DNA of 10,433 nt from Flavobacteriales bacterium UBA6969 (GTDB taxonomy: Bacteria; Bacteroidota; Bacteroidia; Flavobacteriales_D; Sanyastnellaceae), in NCBI GenBank assembly GCA_002448555.1, contig DJYV01000060.1, positions 1,099-11,531 on the forward strand, given 5' to 3'. The number at the start of each line of letters is the position of its first letter. Position 1 is the stretch's first letter. A program made the translations under genes and the position numbers. Below the pieces are notes generated by a model. The model did no database searches. It had not been told where the DNA came from and worked only from the letters and a program-made list of their open reading frames with translations. This document shows, piece after piece, positions 1-7,417 of the stretch.

Positions 1-1543
1 TGCGGTCGAGGAAATAGCGGTCGTGGGAAATGACCACCGCACAACCCGCAAACGACTGGATGCCTTCCTCCAATGCGCGCAGGGTATCGACGTCGATGTC
101 ATTAGTCGGCTCGTCGAGCAGGAGGACGTTCGCCTCGGTTTTGAGGGTCATGGCGAGGTGCAACCGGTTGCGTTCACCGCCGGAAAGCACGCCGCACTTC
201 TTTTGTTGGTCGGCACCGTTGAAGTTGAAGCGGCTCACGTAAGCGCGGCTGTTGAAGAGCTTGCCACCGATCTCGAGTTGCTCATTGCCCCCGCTGATGA
301 CTTCCCAGACAGTTTTCTGCGGGTCGATGTCCGCGTGGCGCTGGTCGACGTAGCCAATTTCCACCGTCTCTCCAATATTGAAACTTCCCCCATCGGCTTG
401 CTCTTCTCCCATGATCATGCGGAACAGCGTCGTCTTACCCGCTCCGTTGGGACCGATGACCCCTACGATGCCCGCTGGAGGCAAGTTGAAATCGAGGTTT
501 TCAATCAGCAGCCGCTCACCAAATCCTTTCTGCAACTTGGTGGCCTCGATGACCGAATTGCCCAAGCGCGGTCCGTTGGGGATGGGGATGGTCAAACGGG
601 CTTCCTTTTCGTTGGTGCCCTCGGCCAACATCTGTTCGTAGTTGTTGACACGGGCTTTGTTCTTGGCGCGCCGTCCCTTGGGCGATTGGCGCACCCAGTC
701 CAGCTCGCGTTCCAATTCTTTGCGGCGCTTGGATTCCTGCTTTTCCTCTTGGGCGAGGCGCTTCGACTTCTGCTCCAACCACGAGGCGTAATTGCCCTCG
801 TAAGGAATGCCCTCTCCGCGGTCTAATTCCAAAATCCACTTGGCCACGTTGTCGAGGAAGTAGCGGTCGTGCGTCACACAAAGCACGGTACCCGCATACT
901 GTTCGAGGTGCTGTTCCAACCAGTCGATCGACTCCGCATCCAAGTGGTTGGTCGGCTCATCCAGCAGCAGCACGTCCGGTTGCTGAAGCAGCAAGCGGCA
1001 CAACGCGACGCGGCGGCGCTCACCCCCTGAAAGCACACCGATCTTGGTGTCATCCGGCGGGCACCGCAAGGCGTCCATCGCGATGCTCAACTTGGTGTCG
1101 AGTTCCCAGGCGTTTAAAGCATCGATGCGGTCCTGAACTTCCGCCTGACGATTGATCAACGCTTCCATTTTATCTGGACTGTTCAGGATCTCTTCATCCA
1201 TGAACTTGGCGTTGATTTCCTCGTACTCCTTCAGCACGTTGACGATCTCAGCGGTTCCTTCCTCAACGATTTCCCGAACCGTCTTGCTTTCGTCCAATTC
1301 GGGTTCTTGAGAAAGGTACCCCACACTCAAGCCCGGCGACCAGGTCACGTCACCTGTGTAGGCTTCATCGAGACCAGCGATTATACGCATGACCGTGGAT
1401 TTACCGGCGCCGTTTGCGCCGAGGATGCCAATCTTGGCTCCGTAGTAAAACCCGAGGGTGACGTCTTTGAGAATTTGCTTACCAGCGGGAGTGACTTTGT
1501 TCACCCGGTGCATGCTGAAAATGACTTTTTTGTCGTCTGACAT
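1..1543 (-). CDS. ettA: Energy-dependent translational throttle protein EttA (ABC-F), C-terminus cut by window edge
   Basis: ABC-F ATPase that acts on the ribosome, not in a membrane. In the family, EttA binds the E site and gates entry into elongation according to ATP/ADP level. The ATG at 1543-1541 opens a frame of 514 codons to the window edge. Two nucleotide-binding domains are visible. The first has Walker A GANGAGKST (residues 42-50), signature LSGGERR (171-177) and Walker B VLLLDEP (191-197) followed by TNHLD. A charged linker rich in K, R and E (about 255-300) follows, where ABC-F proteins carry the tRNA-interacting motif. The second has Walker A GPNGAGKTT (364-372), signature LSGGE (453-457) and Walker B VLLLDEP (473-479). 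There are no transmembrane segments. From memory of E. coli EttA (about 555 residues), some 45-50 C-terminal residues lie outside the window. The phosphoesterase gene ends 55 bases upstream on the same strand. The assignment to EttA over other ABC-F types rests on the linker and the TNDIDVDTLRALE stretch. Confidence 0.95.
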   Translation of the reverse strand, partial: MSDDKKVIFSMHRVNKVTPAGKQILKDVTLGFYYGAKIGILGANGAGKSTVMRIIAGLDEAYTGDVTWSPGLSVGYLSQEPELDESKTVREIVEEGTAEIVNVLKEYEEINAKFMDEEILNSPDKMEALINRQAEVQDRIDALNAWELDTKLSIAMDALRCPPDDTKIGVLSGGERRRVALCRLLLQQPDVLLLDEPTNHLDAESIDWLEQHLEQYAGTVLCVTHDRYFLDNVAKWILELDRGEGIPYEGNYASWLEQKSKRLAQEEKQESKRRKELERELDWVRQSPKGRRAKNKARVNNYEQMLAEGTNEKEARLTIPIPNGPRLGNSVIEATKLQKGFGERLLIENLDFNLPPAGIVGVIGPNGAGKTTLFRMIMGEEQADGGSFNIGETVEIGYVDQRHADIDPQKTVWEVISGGNEQLEIGGKLFNSRAYVSRFNFNGADQQKKCGVLSGGERNRLHLAMTLKTEANVLLLDEPTNDIDVDTLRALEEGIQSFAGCAVVISHDRYFLDR

Positions 1544-1563
1544 GGCAAGTGTTTGGTTTAGTG

Positions 1564-1571
1564 CAAGTATA
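1564..1571 (-). promoter_or_regulatory. Weak -7-like promoter element for ettA
   Basis: On the minus strand this reads TATACTTG, five of the six fixed positions of the Bacteroidota -7 element TAnnTTTG. It ends 20 bases before the ettA ATG, which would give a short leader. No matching -33 TTG was seen at a suitable distance. The gap to the upstream phosphoesterase stop is only 55 bases, so read-through from that gene is equally possible. Confidence 0.25.
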
Positions 1572-1598
1572 CGGACGGTGCAGCTTTGAAGGCCGACC

Positions 1599-2846
1599 TC
1601 AGGCCTGAACGAGTTCCAACACAGTGATCTCCGGTGGCATACCCACCCGACCGTGGAATCCGAGTACACCGAAGCCGCGGTTCACGTGCAAGTACTGCTC
1701 ACCCTCCCGGTACAGCCCCGCCCAACGGGGATAGCGCCATTTGCTCGGCGACCATTTGACACCGAGCCACGGGATTTCAATGCCGAATTGCATGCCGTGC
1801 GTGTGGCCACTGAGGGTGAGTTCGACCGGGGCTTTTCCGTCCATCACCTTTTCCTCCCAGTGCGTGGGATCGTGGCTCATCAATACCGTCGGCAAATCGT
1901 CGCAGCCACTGCCATGCATCGCCTTCACCAAATCGCCGTTCTTGCGAAAACCACTCCCCCAATTCTCCACACCCAGCAAGACCAGTTCAGCGCCGTTTCG
2001 TTCAATACGGTCGTACTCGTTGAGCATGAGCTTGAACCCCATTTCGGCGTGGATCTCCTTCAGTCGTTCTCGGCTCGCTTCCCGCTCCCAATCCTCGAAC
2101 GGACCGTAATCCGCATAGTCGTGGTTGCCCATAATGGAGTATTTGCCCAACGGAGCCTGCAGCGCCTTGAATGCCGGAATCCACGCATTCGCCTCATCCG
2201 CGTGGGTGTTTACGAGGTCTCCCGTAAACAAAATCAAGTCCGGATCGAGCGCATTGATGCCTTCCAAAGCCTCGAGGACAGGCCGTGGCGTATCGGCAAA
2301 ACTCCCCAGGTGAGCGTCGGAGATCTGAACGATTCTCAAACCGTCCAATCCTCGGGGGAGTCCCTTCATCGGGATGCTGACGCGTTCGGTGCGAAAAGCG
2401 TATTTGCCCCACGTCACTCCATACAGAAAACTCAGAAACGTCGCCCCAGATAAAGCCACACCCGCTTGGGTGAGAAAGCTCTTCCGCGATATGGGACTGG
2501 AGGATTGCGTCATTTGATTGATTCCCCAAGCGGTGCCGCCCCGAAGGATTTCCAAGACCTCAAACCCCGCCATCACCAGTTTGGGAACAAAAACGATGAA
2601 AAACGAGGCCGAAAGCGCAGACAACAACCGAGGGTGCGTTGCACGCCACGTTGGCCACATGAAACCGTTGACAACAAAGGCTACCCAAATCAACACGATC
2701 AGCAGCACCCACGACCGCTTGATGACGAGCCAAGAAGGATTTTCACGCCATTGACGCGCCAACAGCCTGAACGCCAACCATTCAATGACCGACAACAATG
2801 TGGCCATGAAGGCAAACATGAAAATCATAAAACCGATGGAAGGCAT
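1599..2846 (-). CDS. Membrane-anchored metallophosphoesterase (calcineurin-like, YaeI/YkuE type)
   Basis: Metal-dependent phosphoesterase; the substrate cannot be told from sequence. A two-codon longer reading begins with TTG at 2852, but an in-frame ATG at 2846 (MPSIGFM) is the better start and gives 415 residues. In ATG-start numbering there are hydrophobic segments at about 4-30, 45-64 and 76-100, then an SRKSFL motif (120-125) followed by a fourth hydrophobic stretch (126-146). This resembles the Tat-type signal (SRRxFL) that opens many related proteins, here with RK and behind an added membrane domain. The catalytic domain follows with all metal motifs: D177-x-H179, GDLVN (209-213), GNHD (240-243), SHDP (324-327) and GHTHGMQ (347-353). 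Positive charges in the first loop (30-45) and before the fourth segment place the enzyme domain outside the cytoplasm. The gene lies 87 bases after the ABC ATPase and has its own promoter-like box, so it is probably a separate unit. Confidence 0.9.
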   Translation of the reverse strand: MPSIGFMIFMFAFMATLLSVIEWLAFRLLARQWRENPSWLVIKRSWVLLIVLIWVAFVVNGFMWPTWRATHPRLLSALSASFFIVFVPKLVMAGFEVLEILRGGTAWGINQMTQSSSPISRKSFLTQAGVALSGATFLSFLYGVTWGKYAFRTERVSIPMKGLPRGLDGLRIVQISDAHLGSFADTPRPVLEALEGINALDPDLILFTGDLVNTHADEANAWIPAFKALQAPLGKYSIMGNHDYADYGPFEDWEREASRERLKEIHAEMGFKLMLNEYDRIERNGAELVLLGVENWGSGFRKNGDLVKAMHGSGCDDLPTVLMSHDPTHWEEKVMDGKAPVELTLSGHTHGMQFGIEIPWLGVKWSPSKWRYPRWAGLYREGEQYLHVNRGFGVLGFHGRVGMPPEITVLELVQA

Positions 2847-2878
2847 GGGCAAGCGTTGGTTCTCGGTGGAGTGCGGTC

Positions 2879-2886
2879 CAAATTTA
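2879..2886 (-). promoter_or_regulatory. Putative -7 promoter element of the metallophosphoesterase gene
   Basis: On the minus strand this reads TAAATTTG, a perfect match to the Bacteroidota -7 element TAnnTTTG. It lies in the 87-base gap after the ABC ATPase stop and ends 32 bases before the ATG at 2846, giving a leader of about 25-28 bases. A -33 TTTG is not clearly present; TTCG lies about 24 bases upstream of the box. It supports transcription of the phosphoesterase independently of the importer operon. Confidence 0.45.
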
Positions 2887-2933
2887 ACCGATGTCCATCC
2901 TCTTCTCTTCCGAAGGCCGCCAATGTTTTCAAA

Positions 2934-3626
2934 TCAACCTTGCATTCGTTCGGTCCATCCCTGCGGCGGTCCCGACGGATCGAGCGCCTTCACGGATTGC
3001 GACGCGACGAGATGAACCGAGGCCAATTTCACGGCTCCGGCCAAGTGCTCATAATCGTGCGTAGCGAGAACGATGGTCGTGCCTTGATCGGCGACGTCAA
3101 CGGCGTGCTTCCAGAAGGCCTTCCTGCTCGGTACGTCCAAAAATGCCGTCGGCTCGTCCATGAAGATCCACGGTGCCTCCTGCAGCACGGCGCGTGCAAA
3201 CATGACCCGCTGCGCCTGCCCGTCGCTGAGAGAATCCATGCGTTGCTGCGCCCAGGCCGTTTCGCCAAACATCGCCAGGACTTCCGCTACACGCGCCGTT
3301 GAAGATGACGCGAGGCCGAGCACTTCCTGCACGCGGAGCTGGCTGGTCCGAGGAGGTGTGCTTGCAACGAACGCCACGCGCTTCGCACGTTCAGCGGATG
3401 ACATGCGGTGAACGTTATGACCATTCAATGCGATGACGCCCCCTTGGATGGCCTGCAGCCCGGCCATGCTACGCAAGAGCGAGCTCTTTCCCGCTCCGTT
3501 CCGCCCGATGAGCAAATGCAGGCCACCAACCGGAATCGATAGCTGCGACGCGCGCAACACGAATTCAGCGCCGTAGCAAATGTCCACGTCCTTTGCGTCG
3601 AGTCGGTGGGAATTAGCCTCAGTCAT
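2934..3626 (-). CDS. ABC transporter ATP-binding protein, iron-siderophore/heme/cobalamin importer type
   Basis: Cytoplasmic ATPase that should power the FecCD-type permease encoded just upstream; its ATG overlaps the permease stop codon by eight bases, so the two are translationally coupled. The protein has 230 residues. Visible motifs are Walker A GRNGAGKSS (41-49), signature LSDGQ (133-137), Walker B WIFMDEP (153-159, catalytic E158), D-loop AFLDV and the switch histidine H190 in LATHD. Two features differ from the textbook domain. The Q-loop glutamine position reads FVAST (86-90), with no glutamine. The stretch after it (LGLASSSTARVAEVL, about 103-117) is shorter than in FecE/HmuV-like relatives, where a longer linker precedes the helical domain. 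Loss of the Q-loop glutamine is, as I recall, seen in other Bacteroidota FecE-like proteins. The substrate is not determined by the sequence. The signature with D instead of G is common in this subfamily. Confidence 0.9.
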   Translation of the reverse strand: MTEANSHRLDAKDVDICYGAEFVLRASQLSIPVGGLHLLIGRNGAGKSSLLRSMAGLQAIQGGVIALNGHNVHRMSSAERAKRVAFVASTPPRTSQLRVQEVLGLASSSTARVAEVLAMFGETAWAQQRMDSLSDGQAQRVMFARAVLQEAPWIFMDEPTAFLDVPSRKAFWKHAVDVADQGTTIVLATHDYEHLAGAVKLASVHLVASQSVKALDPSGPPQGWTERMQG

Positions 3627-4587
3627 GCAATCGATCTGTTTTGGAAATCAATACCCAGATCACCATCGGCCCACCGATGAGTGAAAGCACCGCGTTCAGT
3701 GGCCATCCCTGTTCCATTCCGCCAAATCCCTTCACACCCCAGTCCGCTGCCAAGGCCAGAATTGCACCTGTCAAGGCCGTTAACGGAACCAGCACCCGAT
3801 GGGACCGCTCCTTCGTCAGCAGGCGAACGACATGCGGTGTTGCCAACCCAAGGAACGCCACCGGCCCACACGCAGCCGTAATTCCACCCGTAAGCAAGCC
3901 CGCGAGGGCTACAATTCGACACCGCAATGAACGGTTGTTCACGCCCATGCTCTGCGCAGTCAAGGGTCCGAGTGTCCACATGTCCAAATCGCGGTGCATG
4001 GTTCTGAGTACCAGCCCTGCAAAGATCACCGCCGCGCACAGCCCAAGTGAAGTGGCCAAGGAACCGTGTCCAAACGTTCCCATGCCCCAAAACACAAATT
4101 GCTGCAGAGCGTCTTGTTGCGCTTCTGCCTGCAGCACCGTAATCATCGCTCCGACCACGTAGTTCAGCATCAAGCCGAAAATGAGCAACGCTGTGGCGGT
4201 TCGAAATCGGTGAGCGACGAACAAGACGAGGACAAGAACGAGCGCACTTCCTGCCATGGCTGCGGTCGCCGTCGCCCACCAACTTGAGGTCAATCCCACC
4301 AACACGAGAAGCGCCACGCCAAGTCCCGCTCCGGAACTTACGCCCAAAACGGAGGGACCGGCGAGCGGATTGCCAAACCACGTTTGCAGCACAAGACCAC
4401 ACAAGCTCAATCCGGCGCCAGCGGCCACGGCAGCCAGAGCGCGTGGAATCCGCACGTGAAGTAAAATTTCACGGTGCACTCCCTCGAGGGGTTCCAACAC
4501 CGCAATGTCCACCACGCCCCAAATCAAATGACTGAGTACCAAGGATAGGAATACCCCGGAACCAAGGAGCCAGTGCGAACGCCTCAT
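3619..4587 (-). CDS. FecCD/BtuC-type ABC transporter permease
   Basis: Inner-membrane permease of an importer for an iron-siderophore, heme or cobalamin type ligand. The start is decided by an ATGA overlap: the ATG at 4587-4585 overlaps the TGA (4586-4584) of the binding-protein gene. An in-frame ATG four codons earlier (4599) is possible but less likely. The result is 322 residues, close to the family length, almost all hydrophobic as expected for about ten membrane helices. Hallmarks of the family are RIPR (46-49) at the end of the first loop, GNPLAGPSVLGVSSGAG (72-88), GPVAFLGLATPHVVRLL (241-257) and the C-terminal segment with GWPLNAVLSLIGGP (294-307). The loop before the GPVAFLG helix carries the usual conserved layout. 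With the ATPase downstream and the binding protein upstream the importer is complete on the inner side; no TonB-dependent outer-membrane receptor is in the window. Confidence 0.93.
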   Translation of the reverse strand: MRRSHWLLGSGVFLSLVLSHLIWGVVDIAVLEPLEGVHREILLHVRIPRALAAVAAGAGLSLCGLVLQTWFGNPLAGPSVLGVSSGAGLGVALLVLVGLTSSWWATATAAMAGSALVLVLVLFVAHRFRTATALLIFGLMLNYVVGAMITVLQAEAQQDALQQFVFWGMGTFGHGSLATSLGLCAAVIFAGLVLRTMHRDLDMWTLGPLTAQSMGVNNRSLRCRIVALAGLLTGGITAACGPVAFLGLATPHVVRLLTKERSHRVLVPLTALTGAILALAADWGVKGFGGMEQGWPLNAVLSLIGGPMVIWVLISKTDRLHD

Positions 4588-5738
4588 GGGGCAAGCCATT
4601 TAAAACACGGACCTTGGCCTCCCGTTGCTCCATCGCCTTCACCGTAAAGCACATGTCGCAGGTTGCGCAGCATGGCATCGGGATGCGCTACCCACCAACC
4701 GAAATAATCACATGTCACTGCATTTGCGGCAAACACCTGACCGGATCTGGGAACGATTTGAGCGTGATGGGGATTGGATTCAATCCAACGCGCCAAAGTC
4801 AAGTTAGCCGTGTCCGGATCGTACAGCACCAAACCCAACGCATCCACATCCCCGCGCATGGCATACAGAGCCTCCAAGGAAAGCTCCACGTTGCCCTGAC
4901 GCATTTCACATGAAAGCGCATAACGCGCTCCCGCATCCCGGAGCAATTGGGCCACAAAACTGCGCGAATTGGGCGCTGACCAAAGGCCTTGCTCCACGCT
5001 CCCAGTCAACACCACAAGCGAGTCTTCGCGGGGCAGACCTTGGGCTCGGGCGTATTCGTAGCGCGCAGCCACGCCGTCAAAAACACGGTTGGCGTCTTCC
5101 AATGTGCTGTCGCTAACCAACCACGCCAGTGCCTTCATCCACTCAGCCCGGCCGAGTGGACTGGGTTCATCGTATTCAAGGATGGGCACCACCGGCAGGT
5201 CTTTGGCCCACGTGACGCCTTCCAATGGATTGCCGAATGGATAAATGCAGAAAGCCCGAAACGAAGCCATCAAGATGGCCTCGTGGTTCCATTCTGGATT
5301 GCCTCCGAAATCCAAGACTTCGTTGCGAGCGATGCGATCTGTGGCTACTGATGAGCGCACGTAATTCAAGTATCCTCCGCCCTTCCAATGGACGAGGATT
5401 GAATCCCACGGCTCCATAAGGGACACATGGGTCGTACTTAGCGTAGCAAGTCCCGCCTGGTGTTCAGCGATTACCACCGGATGCTCCACGCGGAATGCAT
5501 CGCCCATCAGCGCAGCCGAGTCGCGGTAAACCGTGGCCAAAATTTCATCATTCGCCGCAAGCACCTCCAAGCAGTCCCCCTCGTTCAATGTCCGCCACCG
5601 AAACCGCTCCGCGTGATCGGGCCACTCGTACACCGCCCCTTGCTGCATCGCCGAATCCTCGGGTTGAGAACACGCCGTGAGCGCAGCCAGACAAGCCATC
5701 GTGCACACCTGCGCAACAAGGGAATCAACCGAACGCAT
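4584..5738 (-). CDS. Substrate-binding lipoprotein of an iron-siderophore/cobalamin type ABC importer
   Basis: Periplasmic ligand-binding component, first gene of the importer operon. The 384-residue protein starts with a lipoprotein signal: hydrophobic core to about residue 19, lipobox LTAC with Cys23 as the likely lipidated residue. The rest fits the helical-backbone binding protein family (PF01497 type). An N-terminal lobe (about 85-185) includes STTHVSLMEPW (101-111) and the VRSSVATDRI region. The connecting part has PILEYDEPSPLGRAEWMKA (185-203), which resembles the ExxxPLGRxEWxK stretch of Bacteroidota siderophore/B12 binding proteins. A C-terminal lobe follows with VVLTGSVEQGLWSAPNSRSF (242-261) and a second cysteine-containing region near the end (C343, C378). 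The ligand cannot be named. The gene is divergent from the carboxylase gene across 34 bases, and its ATG lies four bases after a perfect TAnnTTTG box. Confidence 0.85.
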   Translation of the reverse strand: MRSVDSLVAQVCTMACLAALTACSQPEDSAMQQGAVYEWPDHAERFRWRTLNEGDCLEVLAANDEILATVYRDSAALMGDAFRVEHPVVIAEHQAGLATLSTTHVSLMEPWDSILVHWKGGGYLNYVRSSVATDRIARNEVLDFGGNPEWNHEAILMASFRAFCIYPFGNPLEGVTWAKDLPVVPILEYDEPSPLGRAEWMKALAWLVSDSTLEDANRVFDGVAARYEYARAQGLPREDSLVVLTGSVEQGLWSAPNSRSFVAQLLRDAGARYALSCEMRQGNVELSLEALYAMRGDVDALGLVLYDPDTANLTLARWIESNPHHAQIVPRSGQVFAANAVTCDYFGWWVAHPDAMLRNLRHVLYGEGDGATGGQGPCFKWLAP

Positions 5739-5742
5739 ACGA

Positions 5743-5750
5743 CAAAGGTA
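5743..5750 (-). promoter_or_regulatory. Putative -7 promoter element of the ABC importer operon
   Basis: On the minus strand this reads TACCTTTG, a perfect match to TAnnTTTG, and ends exactly four bases before the ATG at 5738. If used, transcription would begin at or next to the start codon, giving a leaderless message. No clear -33 TTG is present upstream. The same spacing recurs at 5773, 7927 and 8595, which makes chance less likely. Confidence 0.45.
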
Positions 5751-5760
5751 CCTATCCCAT

Positions 5761-5768
5761 TAACTTTA
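5761..5768 (+). promoter_or_regulatory. Possible -7 promoter element of the carboxylase gene
   Basis: TAACTTTA matches five of the six fixed positions of TAnnTTTG and ends four bases before the ATG at 5773. It lies back to back with the box of the divergent importer operon, ten bases away. No -33 TTG was found upstream. It is supported mainly by the repeated spacing at other starts in the window. Confidence 0.3.
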
Positions 5769-5772
5769 CCTT

Positions 5773-7416
5773 ATGCCCACTTCAATGAAAGACAAGCAAC
5801 TTCAAGCCAATCGAAATGCCGATGCCATGCGCCTCGCGTGGTCCAGCATTCGGGATCAAATCGAAAAGGCCGCATTGGGCGGTGGACGCCAGCGGATAGA
5901 AAAGGAACACGCGAAAGGCAAATTAACCGCACGGGAACGCCTCGAGCGCCTCTTCGATTCCGGTTCGCGTCCCATCGAAATCGGGGCATTGGCTGGCGAA
6001 GGCATGTATGAAAAAGAGGGCGGCTGCCCAGGCGGTGGCGTCGTCATGCAGATGGGCCACGTCGAAGGCCGGTTGGTCATTGCCGTTGCTAACGATGCCA
6101 CGGTGAAGGCAGGAGCTTGGTTCCCTATCACCGGCAAGAAAAACCTGCGTGCCCAAGAAATCGCCATGGAAAACCGCATTCCTATCATTTACTTGGTGGA
6201 TAGCGCGGGCGTCTTCCTGCCGATGCAGAACGAAATTTTCCCAGACAAAGAGCATTTCGGTCGAATTTTTCGGAACAATGCGCGGATGTCGTCGATGGGC
6301 ATTCCACAAATCGCAGCCGTCATGGGGTCCTGTGTGGCCGGCGGAGCGTACCTGCCCATCATGAGCGACGAAGCTTTGATTGTGCGGAACACAGGCTCCA
6401 TTTTCCTCGCGGGCAGTTACCTCGTCAAAGCGGCCATCGGAGAGGACATCGACAATGAAACCCTCGGCGGCGCGGAGACCCACGGCAGCATCAGCGGCGT
6501 GGCCGATTACGTGTGTGATGATGACGAGGATGCATTGAAGAAAATTCGCCGCATCGTCAATCACCTCAAGGAGCCAATCGAAACCGCTGGGATAGCCCGG
6601 GACCGCGCAAGCGATCCCGACGGCCCGGACATTTGCTCCGTACTTCCATCAGAACGGGCTCAACCCTATGAGACGCGGGAGTTGATTGCGGCATTGGTCG
6701 ATGCAGATAGCTTTACGGAGTACAAGAAGGATTACGGCAAAACCATCGTGACCGGCTACGCCAAAATTGACGGATGGAGTGTCGGTGTCGTTGCCAACCA
6801 GCGTAAACTCGTCAAGTCCAAGAAAGACGGCATGCAATTTGGCGGGGTTATCTACTCGGACAGCGCAGATAAAGCCGCGCGTTTTATTATGAACTGCAAC
6901 CAGAAGGGCGTTCCCCTGGTCTTCCTTCAAGACGTAACCGGATTCATGGTGGGCTCTCGAAGCGAACACGGCGGCATCATCAAGGATGGGGCGAAAATGG
7001 TCAATGCGGTCGCCAACTCGACGGTCCCCAAATTCACCGTAGTGGTGGGCAACAGTTACGGCGCGGGGAATTACGCCATGTGCGGAAAAGCCTATGACCC
7101 GCGCCTCATCGTGGCCTGGCCAACGGCCAAAATCGCCGTCATGGGTGGAGACCAAGCGGCTAAAGTGCTGCAGCAAATTGAAGTTGTACGGCTGAAAAAG
7201 AACGGCGAAAAACCGGACGAAGCCACCCAAGATGCTTTGTATAACGCCATTTCCGAGCGTTATGAAGAACAAACCTCACCGGTCTATGCCGCGGCACGGC
7301 TTTGGGTAGATGCCATCATCGATCCAGAAGACACCCGCCACTGGATTAGCACGGGAATCAGCGCGGCCAACCACGCTCCTATGGCGCCCTTCAACGCCGG
7401 GGTCATTCAAACGTGA
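5773..7416 (+). CDS. Acyl-CoA carboxylase beta subunit (carboxyltransferase), methylcrotonyl-CoA carboxylase type
   Basis: Biotin-dependent carboxyltransferase subunit: moves the carboxyl group from biotin to an acyl-CoA. The protein has 547 residues, about the usual length. The sequence follows the methylcrotonyl/geranyl-CoA type and not the propionyl-CoA type: NDATVKAGAWFPITGKK (107-123) and LRAQEIAMENRIPIIYLVDSA (125-145) match the human MCCB pattern I recall nearly residue for residue. The N-terminal oxyanion-hole region is GSCVAGGAYLP (185-195). The C-terminal one is GNSYGAGNYAMCGKAYDPR (426-444), followed by the MGGDQAAKVL (457-466) helix. Relative to human MCCB there is an extra stretch around 343-359 (RKLVKSKKDGMQFGGV), as in many bacterial homologues. 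MCC would place it in leucine degradation, but the exact acyl-CoA is an inference. No biotin carboxylase/biotin-carrier alpha subunit is in the window. The start at 5773 fits a -7-like box four bases upstream; an ATG at 5785 is the alternative. Confidence 0.93.
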   Translation: MPTSMKDKQLQANRNADAMRLAWSSIRDQIEKAALGGGRQRIEKEHAKGKLTARERLERLFDSGSRPIEIGALAGEGMYEKEGGCPGGGVVMQMGHVEGRLVIAVANDATVKAGAWFPITGKKNLRAQEIAMENRIPIIYLVDSAGVFLPMQNEIFPDKEHFGRIFRNNARMSSMGIPQIAAVMGSCVAGGAYLPIMSDEALIVRNTGSIFLAGSYLVKAAIGEDIDNETLGGAETHGSISGVADYVCDDDEDALKKIRRIVNHLKEPIETAGIARDRASDPDGPDICSVLPSERAQPYETRELIAALVDADSFTEYKKDYGKTIVTGYAKIDGWSVGVVANQRKLVKSKKDGMQFGGVIYSDSADKAARFIMNCNQKGVPLVFLQDVTGFMVGSRSEHGGIIKDGAKMVNAVANSTVPKFTVVVGNSYGAGNYAMCGKAYDPRLIVAWPTAKIAVMGGDQAAKVLQQIEVVRLKKNGEKPDEATQDALYNAISERYEEQTSPVYAAARLWVDAIIDPEDTRHWISTGISAANHAPMAPFNAGVIQT

Positions 7417-7417
7417 A

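Noticed and set aside
23..826. Long open frame on the plus strand
   Set aside because: It is antisense to ettA, whose ABC motifs are unmistakable on the minus strand, and its translation shows no domain.
1590..1605. AGGCC/GGCCT inverted repeat at the end of the phosphoesterase gene
   Set aside because: Only five pairs and no T tract on the minus strand, so not supported as a terminator before ettA.
1653..3302. Two long plus-strand frames (1653-2453 and 2466-3302)
   Set aside because: They are antisense to the metallophosphoesterase and the ABC ATPase; composition is rich in R, H, P and Q as expected of shadow frames.
3623..4402. 259-codon minus-strand frame inside the permease gene
   Set aside because: It is an out-of-frame reading of the FecCD permease, which has full family motifs in its own frame.
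5923..7272. Minus-strand frames of 213 and 207 codons
   Set aside because: Both are antisense to the carboxylase beta subunit and show no recognisable domain.
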